Assembly (NCBI RefSeq): GCF_000417875.1
Contig: NW_006920875.1
Span: 909,036 to 922,170 of the forward strand
Direction of reading: 5' to 3'
DNA from: Pseudozyma flocculosa PF-1
Lineage: Eukaryota; Basidiomycota; Ustilaginomycetes; Ustilaginales; Ustilaginaceae
Length of the DNA stretch: 13,135 bases
The notes below the pieces were generated by a model, which was not told where the DNA came from, did no database searches, and saw nothing but the letters and a program-made list of their open reading frames with translations. Shown here piece after piece: positions 1 to 7,573 of this stretch. The translations under genes were made by a program, and so were the position numbers. Each line of letters starts with the position of its first letter. Within the stretch, counting starts at the first letter, position 1.

Positions 1-320
1 GCCCGGCTTGGACTGCCTGGCCTCAGGCCTCGCTGGGGCCTTCCCTCGCGCGCGCCGGGAGACGGGCGCGGTGGCAGGCGAAAAAGGGGGGCCCGAAAGG
101 CGGGGGCGGGCGCCAGAAGGGGCAGGCAGGGCGTGGCCTGGGCGGCGGCCGCGGCGGAGGCGGGTCTCGAGGCCGGGGCCGAATTTTCCAGCAGAGGCAG
201 GGAGAGATCTGAGCCCGGCAAGCCAGGGCGGCCGGTCGCGCGTGGATTGGCCTACCTGCCTGGTCCCCGGCCTGGCACTCACGCACGCAACGTCGATCTG
301 CTGCCTGCTCGCTCGGTTTC

Positions 321-352
321 GCTCGCCCGCTCGCCCGCTCGCCCGCTCGCCG
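321..352. repeat. Tandem 8-nt repeat, GCTCGCCC units
   Basis: About four copies of GCTCGCCC run from 321, the last degenerating into CGGCTCGG. It lies in the gene-poor region and has no evident function. Confidence 0.85.
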
Positions 353-557
353 GCTCGGCCGCTCGACGGAAGGTTGGCCAGCCCGTCCGTCTGTCCGTCG
401 AGCCTGCCGTCGTTTTCATCCGTGCGCTAGGCAGGCAGGCGAAGCTGGGCACCAAGCAAGGTGCGCACGCACCCACGCACCCCGGCATCCTTGCCGGCCT
501 CGAGTGGCAGGCCGGCTATGGGCATGCTGCGCCTGGATCCCTCACTACTCTGCCTGC

Positions 558-584
558 CCCCTCTCTCTCTCTCCCTCTCTCCTT
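558..584. repeat. CT-rich microsatellite
   Basis: CCCC followed by (CT)n and CCCTCTCTCC forms an almost pure pyrimidine run. Such tracts are common in fungal intergenic DNA. Confidence 0.85.
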
Positions 585-1035
585 CCGTTCGACCCCGGCG
601 ACGACGGCGACGAGAGATCGAGGCTGGCTTGCTTGGGGCCAAACGCTTTGCTGCAATCGACATCAGCACCAAAGGGGCCGGGCTGGCCTTCCGAAATGAA
701 CGGCAGCACAGAGCGACGGTCTCGCCCGCGTAAAAAGAGAGAGAGAAAAAGGCGAAGAAGCCAAGACGGAAGGAAGAGGCCGGACGGAGCGGGCACCAGC
801 CGCAGCCCCACGGGCCAGCCCCACAGCCACAGGTCGCCCGCCGCTCTGGCAAGCTCGCCCTTCCTGTCTAGCCCGCTGCCTCGTCGCTCCCTTCTTCTCG
901 CCGCGTGAATCGCCGCCTCGCTGTCATGCTTCGCCTGCCAGCCTCTGCCTGCCTGTGAGCTTCTCTCTGCTCGTTCTATCTTCCCACGAGAGGAGTGGCG
1001 GGCGGCGACGGCGGCGGCAGTCACCTTTGGCCGCC

Positions 1036-1074
1036 TGGCTGGCTGGCTGGCTGCCTGCCTGCCTGCCTGCCTGC
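1036..1074. repeat. Compound tetranucleotide repeat (TGGC)4(TGCC)5
   Basis: Four TGGC units run directly into about five TGCC units. The two motifs differ by one base and together form a 39-nt low-complexity block. The neighbouring CCTGCCTG motif recurs throughout the first 1.2 kb. Confidence 0.88.
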
Positions 1075-1763
1075 TCTCATGCCCGGGGCCGGTGGGCGTG
1101 CTATTTCGGGCCGTCCTTGCTCTCGACCTCCCCTCTTGCCTTGTGTCGGTGTCGGTGCCGGGCGGTCTCGCTTTGCCCCATCCCCTCCTCCTCGTGGATC
1201 ACGCCTGCCTGGATCGCCGCCTCGACGCCTCCGGTGGCGATGGAAGCAGCATCGTTGCGCTGGGCGACGGGCGCCGACAGCCGTAATCGGCGGGCCTCGA
1301 CGACGCTCCCCTTGTCTGCAGAAAGCGGTCCCGATCTGCGCCGCAGCCATCTCCGCTCCCCGCCCAACTCAGCGGGCAAAGGAGACCAGCAGGGCCTCTC
1401 TCCGTGCGGTATGTCTGCTGCGGCCACCTACAGTAGCCCGCCGTCCGTTTTCCCGCTCGCGCACAGAATCCATGAGCCTATCGCTGGCCCCGTCGCCCCA
1501 GCCTGGCCCTGCTGCGGTCGGCGCGCACACCGCTGGTTGCGCTTCGATGGTGTGCTGCCTGAGGCTCAGCCCAGGCAGGATTGCTTGGCACCTCGTCCGA
1601 ACCGTTACTGAAGCTGAATCGCGCGTCGATATATCCCAGCTCCAGCTGCGGAGGCGTCCCGGCTACGGACGGCGGTATCATGGCAGGCCAGGCAAGAGGT
1701 TCGGATGCGGCCCTTCCGATGGCCAATATGCTGATGAGCGCAGCGGCACGCCGCCCGCTGGAG

Positions 1764-1790
1764 CTGCTGCTGCTGCTGCTGCTGCTGCTG
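1764..1790. repeat. (CTG)9 trinucleotide repeat
   Basis: Nine uninterrupted CTG units (CAG on the other strand). Because they contain no stop codon, they stretch open frames on both strands, giving apparent poly-Leu, poly-Ala, poly-Gln and poly-Ser tracts. These should not be read as protein evidence. Confidence 0.92.
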
Positions 1791-2553
1791 CCTGGCAGGA
1801 AGCAAGCAGCAGGCAAGCAGGAGCGAAGGCCAGGGGCTGGAACGGAACGGGCCGAGAGGGCAGAGTAGTGTGCGTTGCCATCCTGCGACGAAGGACGGAC
1901 GATGCCACTCCTCCCTACTACGGTATTCGGTGGCCTCCTCCGCTCGTCGACAACGATCCTGCGGTATCCCGTTGGCCAGGCTCTGCTGGGCGAGGCCTGG
2001 CGGTGGCGTTCGCCGTCGTGGACTCTGGCTCGCTCGCTGTTCGGACTGGCTGCGACGGCGAGCGCCTCGACACGACATCGAGATGGCCCGCCTGCTGGGC
2101 TGGCCCGTACATGTTGCCCGGCGTTCGGGATGCTTCCGACCCGCGCCTGCCTGCCCGCTTCTTCGGCAGATGTGCTCCTCGAGATTGCGAGCGTCTCGCT
2201 CGGATCAACCTCCTGCCCTCCAAGCAAGCAACCTCATTCGGCTCCTCCCTTTCCATGGCCTGGGCATCTCCCCGCCTTCTCTCCCGCAGAAGCTATTCAG
2301 AGAGTTAGAAGCTTGCTCAGGGGCTACCTCTGGAATGGGCCGCGTCATTGGCCGAGTCGGGGAGTCCCGAGCTTCAGGGTCGCCACTTGGCTGCAAGCCG
2401 AAGCAGCTACGAAGCCAGCCTGCCTCGCCACCAGGCTAGGTCGAGACGGGGCAGTTGCTGCGCTCCCGACGGCGTGGCAACGTCGCTTCGGGACCAGAGC
2501 GGGAAGGATGCTAAGGCTGCCTGGCCACGGCGTGTGGTAGCCATGCAGCTTGG

Positions 2554-2575
2554 TTGTTTGCTTGCTTGCTTGCTT
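2554..2575. repeat. TTGC/CTTG tetranucleotide repeat
   Basis: TTGTTTG followed by about four TTGC units and a pyrimidine tail. A simple repeat in the gene-poor region. Confidence 0.85.
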
Positions 2576-2848
2576 CTCTCTGCGGAACTTGCGCTGGGAG
2601 GCGGACAGCTGAGAGCTTGCAGCTGGGGTGGCGGGACCAGGCCAGGTCAGGCAAGGTAGGGTTCGCTCACGGTATCGCTGCTGCCGGCCTGGCCTGGCAA
2701 CGGCATCGGCATCGAGGCCGCCTGCCCGAAGAAGCGGGTGGATAGGTGGTCGGCTCCTTCCGATGCATGGCAAGGCGGCCGTCGTCCCCGCATCGTCAAG
2801 TCTCATGGCCACCTCCTGTCGCAGCCGCTGCTCTAGCTGCAGCCATCT

Positions 2849-2868
2849 GCGGCGGCGGCGGCGGCGGC
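2849..2868. repeat. (GGC)n trinucleotide repeat
   Basis: About six GGC/CGG units precede CAACGGCC. A simple repeat with no supported coding role. Confidence 0.8.
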
Positions 2869-2895
2869 AACGGCCTGGATAGGCTTGGGGCCAGG

Positions 2896-2930
2896 CGAGG
2901 CTAAGGCTAAGGCTGAGGCTGAGGCTGAAA
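2896..2930. repeat. Tandem hexamer repeat GAGGCT/AAGGCT
   Basis: About five to six copies of a hexamer alternating AAGGCT and GAGGCT (CTAAGGCTGAGG pattern), directly upstream of the CGCG-motif cluster. Confidence 0.8.
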
Positions 2931-2938
2931 CGACGGGG

Positions 2939-3021
2939 CAGCGCGTCGCGCTCCACTTTGCGCGTTGGTCGTCGGCCTGGACCGACGCAGGCTGGGGCCC
3001 TGCTTGCTTTTTTGCGCGCTT
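2939..3021 (+). promoter_or_regulatory. CGCG-motif cluster upstream of LIG1, possible cell-cycle (MBF-like) sites
   Basis: Several CGCG-containing motifs lie close together: GCGCGTCGCG at 2941-2950, TTTGCGCGTT at about 2957-2966 and TTTTTTGCGCGC at about 3008-3019. Fungal replication genes, including yeast CDC9, are commonly controlled by MBF through ACGCGT-type boxes. None here is a perfect ACGCGT and the whole region is GC-rich, so chance occurrence is a serious alternative. The distance to the LIG1 start is about 450-520 nt. Confidence 0.22.
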
Positions 3022-3065
3022 GGCCTGGGCCCGAGCCCTCCACCCCAACCCATGTTTCGGCAAGA

Positions 3066-3092
3066 CAGAGCGAGAGCGAGAGCGAGAGAAAG
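3066..3092. repeat. GAGCGA hexamer repeat
   Basis: Three to four GAGCGA units form a purine-rich block near the start of the ATG-free stretch before LIG1. Confidence 0.82.
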
Positions 3093-3184
3093 ACGGCCGA
3101 GGCTCGAGCCAAACCTACGATCGAGCCAGCCGAGTAGTTAGCCAGCGAGCGGCGAGCAAGCTGGCTCCTGCCTTCCCTCCCGAC

Positions 3185-3226
3185 TGTGACGACGACGACG
3201 ACAAACAACAACGACGACGACGACAG
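3185..3226. repeat. GAC/ACG trinucleotide repeats around a CAA-rich spacer
   Basis: Two (GAC)n-type runs flank ACAAACAACAACG. If transcribed, this lies within the LIG1 leader. CAA-rich leaders tend to be unstructured, which would ease scanning. Confidence 0.8.
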
Positions 3227-3462
3227 CAAGCCGCTCCGTCACTCCTTCCCGGCCTAGCGAGACACCTTTCCTCCCACACCCACGCCTCGCAGAAGCTCGA
3301 GTCACTCCTGCGGCCAGAGCGTTCCTCAACCTCCAGGCCGTAACCTTGCCGTGGTCGCCGAGAGCTGCCTAGCCTAGGCCCACGAGGACCAAACCCAGCG
3401 CGAAGCACCCGAACTAGCGCCTCGGCACCTCCGAGCCTCCCAGCGATCAGCAAAAAGGCGCC

Positions 3463-6400
3463 ATGACCGGGCCTCAGCAGACCCTCGGGTGAGTGCCGAC
3501 AGAGCAGCGATGCATGGAGCAGCAGACTACCGACGTCGCTGGCCCTCCGGCGCTGGGCCGAATCGCGGTCCGCACATATAGGCAAGGCCACCTTCGGGCG
3601 CTGACCGACCGACCGACCCCGTCCTTCTCCTCGTCGCCATGTCCGTCTCTATCTCGCTCGACCCGCACTCCACGCCCACAGCAAGTTCTTCGAACGGCCC
3701 CCGGGCGCCAAAAAGTCGCCGCCGCAGCAGCAGCAGCTCAAGTCGGCGTTCAAAAAGGGCCAGGCCAAGTCATCGGCCGAAGGGCCAACCGCCGGCCCGG
3801 GCGCCTCCAGCAGCCACAGCACCAGCAGCAGCGACAACGCTGCAGCCGCAGTCAAGGAAGAGGACGCAGCAGCAGCAAAAGAGGAGGCAGCGGCGATGCC
3901 TCCGCAAGAAAAGGACGCCGAGCGACGGAAGAAGAGTGAGCGAGCCACTGGCTCCGGTTCTCAGCATCGCCCTCGGCCCTCACACTGACTCGTACCCATT
4001 CCCTCACTCTGCACCGACCCCGGCAGCGTCGACCAAGGAGGAGCCGGCGCGCAAGAAGCGTCGCATCATCGAGTCAGACGACGACTCGGAGGCGGAGCCC
4101 GAGGCAGCCACCAAGCCAGCCGTCAAGCAAGGTGAGCAGCTCCTTTGCCCGCAGCATAAAGCCCATTTGGATCTTGTCTTCGCCATCGACGAGAACCAGC
4201 GATGGCTCAGCACAGCTCGGATTCGCTGCCCCCCTCTGTCTCCTCTGCGCGGCCCGTGTGCACGCTCACCCGTCCCTCGCATCGTAGAAACATCCAAGCC
4301 CATCCCTCTGCCACCATCGCCAAAGAAGGAGGACGTCAAGGAACACAAGGTGGCGTCAGTCTTCAACAAGCCCAAGCCGTCGACCATGGCCAATGGCGCC
4401 AAGGCTGCCGGCAAGGAGGCGAGCAAGCGGGACAGCCCGCCAGACGACGACCGCGGCGACGGCGACGACGGCAATGAGAGCGAGAGCGATGCGGAGGGCG
4501 CCGAGGACGATTTTGAGGAGGACAAGGAGATCGAGGAAGAGGAGAGCAAGAGCGCCAAGAAGCTGTGAGTGCTGGGCGGAGCGAATCGGCCCGGCGGATC
4601 ACGCTCGCAGACTCCTCCCCGATAGACCGAGCTGATCCCCTCTCCTACTTCGACCTGCTTCCCGGCAGTGCCGCCATCTTCCAGAAGCCCTCGCAGGTCA
4701 AAGAGGGCAAGGTGACGTGGAAGGAGGGCGAGCCGTGAGTGTTGGCTACGCCCTGATCTGCGTCCACCTATCCTCGCAGCCGTTGCTGACGCCCATTGCC
4801 GCACCTTTCCGCCGTCTGCAGGGTGCCATACGCTGCGCTCGTCGCCGCCTTTTCCGAGATTCAGGCGACGACCAAGCGCCTCGAGATCACCGAGATCCTC
4901 ACGCAGTTCCTCATCCGCGTCATCAAGCGGAGCCCGGACAACCTCCTGCAGGTCACGTACCTGTGCATCAACCGCGTGAGTGGTGGCAGGACGAAGCGAC
5001 ATGAGCGGGACCGGCGATGATCTGACCGACGATCGAACCGCTCCCCAAACTCCCGGACTGCAGCTGTGCCCCGACTACGAGGGCCTGGAGCTGGGCATCG
5101 GCGAGTCGCTGCTGATCAAGGCCATTGCCCAGAGCACGGGCCGGGAGGTGCCGCGCATCAAAAAGGATCTCGAGGCGCAGGGCGACCTGGGCCTGGTGGC
5201 GCTGAGCTCGCGCAAAAAGCAGCCGACCATGTTCCAGGTGTCGTCGCTCAAGGTGCCCGCCGTGTTCAAGCAGCTGCGCGAGATTGCCGCCGTGTCCGGC
5301 AACAAGAGCCAGGACCGCAAGATTGGCATCATCAAGAAGCTGCTGGCGTCGTGCCAGGGCGAGGAGCCCAAGTTCCTCATCCGCAGCCTCGAGGGCAAGC
5401 TGCGCATCGGCCTGGCGGAGCGCTCGGTGCTCGTGTCGCTGGCGCGCGCCGTCGTCATCAGCCGGCTCGGCAAGCGCGTCGAGCGCATGTCGCAGGAGGA
5501 GCTGGCCCGCAAGCTCGAGGAGGGCACCGAGCTCGTCAAGGCCGTGTACAGCGAGCTGCCGTCGTACGACCTCGTCGTGCCGGCGCTGCTGGCCAGCGGC
5601 ACCGAGGGGCTGCGCGACGCGTGCAAGCTGACGCCCGGCGTCCCGCTCAAGCCGATGCTGGCCAAGCCGACCAAGGCCATCACCGAGGTGCTCGACCGCT
5701 TCGAGGGCAAGGCGTTCACGTGCGAGTACAAGTACGACGGCGAGCGCGCCCAGGTCCACTACCTCGACGACGGCCGGCTGCTCGTCTTCAGCCGCAACTC
5801 GGAAAACATGAGCGTCAAGTACCCGGACCTCGTCGAGCAAATCCCGCGCTGCCTTGAGCCCAGCGTCAAGTCGTTTGTCCTCGACGCCGAGGCGGCCGCC
5901 TGGCGCAAGGCCGAGGTCGACCCGCAGACGGGCAAGGCCGAGCCGGCGCGGCTGCTGCCGTTCCAGGAGCTGAGCCGGCGCAAGCGCAAAGACGTCAAGG
6001 CCGAGGACATCAAGGTCAAGGTCAAGCTGTTTGGCTTCGACCTCCTCTACCTCAACGGCCAGCCGCTGCTCGGCATGTCGCTGGCGGAGCGCCGCAAGCT
6101 GCTGCGCCAGCACTTTAAGCCCGTCGAGGACGAGTTTGACTTTGCGCGCAGCGAGGACTGCACCTCGGTCGAGGAGATCTCAACGTTCCTCGAGAACAGC
6201 GTCAAGGAGGGCTGCGAGGGCCTCATGGTCAAGATGCTCGACGGGCCCGACTCGACCTACGAACCAAGCCGGCGAAGCATGAACTGGCTCAAGCTCAAAA
6301 AGGACTACCTGTCCGGCACCGGCGACAGCCTCGACCTCGTCGTCATCGGCGGCTACTACGGCAAAGGCAAGCGCACCAACGTCTACGGAGCCGTGAGTCG

Positions 6401-7562
6401 GCCGCGACCACCCCGCACCTTCGCTATTTCGCTGCGACTGTATGCGTGCGCGACCTGCTGACACGACACGCTCCCTCCTTTCCCACCCGAGCCGATCTTA
6501 GTTCCTGCTGGCATGCTGTGAGTGACCGTCGGCCCCTCGCCACCACCACCGCCGACGCCGCGATGCTTCGGATTGCTCACTCCTTCCCGTCCATCGTCCT
6601 CCTTCCCCTGCACTCCCTATCGCCTGCAGACGATGCCGACTCGGAGTCGTACCAGTCGATCTGCAAGATCGGCACCGGCTTCACCGAAGCCGACCTCGAC
6701 GCGCACTACACCACGCTCAAGGCGCTCGAGATCACGTCCAAGAAGGGCTACTACGACGTCGGCGACGCCAAGCCGGACGTGAGTCGCCGGCCTTGCCTGC
6801 CCTTTCCCTTCTCCTCCGTCTTCCCCTTCTGGGCCCTCGTCGAGCCACACTGGCGCATGTGGTCCGGGTCAGCACGCTGACGCTCTCGCTTCGGTCCCTG
6901 CTCTGCCCTCGCCCGCAGGTCTACTTTGACGCCAAGGTCGTGTGGGAGGTGCTGACGGCCGACCTGTCGCTGAGGTGAGCCTCAATGCGCTGTGCCGCTG
7001 TGGGCTGTGCAGGGCCGCACCGCTGACACGACACGATGCAACGCCCCGCCCTGGCCCTGGCCCTTCCCGTTCCTCTCCGCCCCACCTGCTATGCACAGTC
7101 CGGTCTACACGGCCGCCAAGGGCCTCGTCGACCATCGAGGCATCTCGCTGCGCTTTCCTCGGTTCATTCGTGAGTGCCCCCCCGCCGCGTTTCACTGTCG
7201 GCTGCGCGACGAGGCCAGGCGGGATGCTGATCTGGGTTCCCCTTCCACTCTCTCTCCCTCTCCCTTGCTCGCGACGCGCCTTTCCCACCGCCCTTCTGTG
7301 GCATTCCACGCGGCAGGCATCCGCGATGACAAGGGCCCAGAGGACGCTACTGGTCCTGAGCAGGTGCGTGACCGACCCTCGCAGCCAGACGACGTCGGGC
7401 GACACTTCGCCGCTGCTTGCGGGATTGGTTTCGCTAAATCCTCTCCCGCGCACTCTTCCGCCCACTCCGGATCGATTCCACCAGATCGAGGCCATGTACC
7501 GCGCTCAGGCCGTCAACAGCAGCAAGGCCAAGGGCGGCGACGACGACGACGGCTTCTGGTAG
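3463..7562 (+). CDS. LIG1: ATP-dependent DNA ligase I (replicative, nuclear), 13 exons
   Basis: Seals nicks between Okazaki fragments and in excision repair, using ATP to adenylate its own lysine and then the 5' phosphate. Proposed exons: 3463-3488, 3682-3935, 4027-4131, 4288-4564, 4669-4734, 4822-4975, 5064-6392, 6502-6517, 6630-6778, 6919-6974, 7099-7169, 7317-7363, 7485-7562. They sum to 2,628 nt (875 aa plus TAG) and every junction keeps phase with GT-AG ends. Residues 5-12 form a PCNA box (QQTLGKFF). A basic cluster (RKKRR, 102-106) before an acidic serine patch looks like a nuclear signal. The DNA-binding domain begins near 244 (VPYAAL). Adenylation motifs are EYKYDGE with catalytic Lys517, Glu570 in DAEAAAW, EGLMVK (Glu679) and WLKLKK (704/706). 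The OB-fold motif SLRFPRFIR spans 827-835. Motif I-III spacing is 53 residues, as in human LIG1. The start is the first ATG after an ATG-free leader; TAG at 3415 blocks a longer unspliced N-terminus. Equivalent of yeast CDC9. No frame damage seen. Confidence 0.95.
3475..3691 (+). other. LIG1: PCNA-interacting (PIP) box of LIG1, interrupted by intron 1
   Basis: Exon 1 encodes MTGPQQTL plus two bases of a Gly codon (GG). Exon 2 opens with C AAG TTC TTC. Joining 3488 to 3682 gives QQTLGKFF at residues 5-12. This fits the Q-x-x-hydrophobic-x-x-aromatic-aromatic PCNA-binding consensus exactly, at the position expected in eukaryotic DNA ligase I. Neither exon alone carries the motif, so its reconstitution is strong evidence for both the start codon and this splice. 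Confidence 0.88.
3489..3681 (+). other. LIG1: LIG1 intron 1
   Basis: A 193-nt GT-AG intron, donor GTGAGT at 3489 and acceptor CCCACAG ending at 3681, with pyrimidine-rich sequence before the acceptor. It is the longest intron in the gene and lies 26 nt into the coding sequence. It contains a CCGA-type tandem repeat around 3602-3620 and ATG triplets (for example 3510 and 3639) that must be excluded from the mature message. An unspliced reading from 3639 uses the wrong frame for exon 2. Confidence 0.85.
4132..4287 (+). other. LIG1: LIG1 intron 3, 156 nt, stop-free and a multiple of three
   Basis: Donor GTGAGC follows AAG CAA G at 4131. The acceptor is ATCGTAG ending at 4287, after a C/T-rich run. 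The same reading frame continues on both sides, and the intron contains no in-frame stop, so retention would add 52 residues within the disordered N-terminal tail. I call it an intron because the splice sites match the other eleven and because the encoded stretch (Cys, Trp and His rich) is unlike the flanking Lys/Glu/Ser/Pro-rich sequence. Genuine coding use cannot be excluded. Confidence 0.7.
6502..6517 (+). other. LIG1: LIG1 exon 8, a 16-nt microexon
   Basis: Acceptor ATCTTAG ends at 6501 and donor GTGAGT starts at 6518. The 16 nt encode F-L-L-A-C plus the first base of a Tyr codon completed by exon 9 at 6630. The joined product YGAFLLACYDADS corresponds to the conserved YGGFLLASYDEDS segment of DNA ligase I at the adenylation/OB-fold boundary. 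Skipping the exon would shift the frame, since 16 is not a multiple of three. Confidence 0.9.
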
Positions 7563-7573
7563 CCGCACCGCGC
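7563..7573. other. 11-nt interval between convergent stop codons
   Basis: LIG1 ends with TAG at 7560-7562 (+). The minus-strand gene ends with TAG read from 7576-7574. Only 11 nt separate them, so any 3' untranslated region of either transcript must run into the coding sequence of the other. I see no AATAAA-like signal on either strand nearby. Confidence 0.9.

Larger units (their letters stand above)
1..3053. other. GC-rich region without a supported gene
   Basis: Open frames of up to about 440 codons exist on both strands (the longest is 995-2308, +). They overlap one another, consist mainly of Arg/Ala/Pro/Ser/Gly/Cys, include repeat-derived homopolymers, and show no domain or motif I recognise, so I treat them as products of high GC content. 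I also see no tRNA, rRNA or transposon signature. A non-coding transcript or a fast-evolving, multi-intron gene cannot be excluded. Confidence 0.6.
3054..3462 (+). promoter_or_regulatory. Probable 5' leader and proximal promoter of LIG1
   Basis: No ATG occurs on the + strand between the one at 3051 and the LIG1 start at 3463. About 410 nt without ATG in sequence this complex suggests transcribed leader. The stretch has CAA/GAC-rich repeats (3185-3223) and C/T-rich segments. The start context is GCGCCATGA, with a purine at -3. I see no TATA box at a convincing distance, and the transcription start cannot be placed from sequence. Confidence 0.45.

Noticed and set aside
580..605. A GTTCGA-containing segment resembling a tRNA B box
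   Set aside because: No matching A box or cloverleaf could be found around it.
995..2308. A 437-codon open frame on the + strand, with overlapping frames at 1478-2227 (-) and 1875-2540 (+)
   Set aside because: No recognisable domain; composition is dominated by Arg, Pro, Ala, Ser, Cys and Trp; poly-Ala comes from the (CTG)9 repeat; several frames are open at once, as expected at this GC content.
2345..3229. A 294-codon minus-strand frame with Ser-Leu runs
   Set aside because: The runs come from the GAGCGA and other simple repeats, and nothing resembles a domain.
3639..3935. LIG1 translation starting at the ATG at 3639
   Set aside because: This ATG lies in intron 1 and reads exon 2 in the wrong frame, losing the PCNA box and giving an Arg/Ser/Pro-rich string.
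4132..4154. An alternative acceptor (CCCGCAG) for LIG1 intron 3
   Set aside because: It would make an intron of only 23 nt, too short to splice.
4968..6113. A 381-codon minus-strand frame opposite the large LIG1 exon
   Set aside because: It is the antisense shadow of a real exon with G/C-biased third positions; Leu/Ala/Glu/Arg-rich with no motif.
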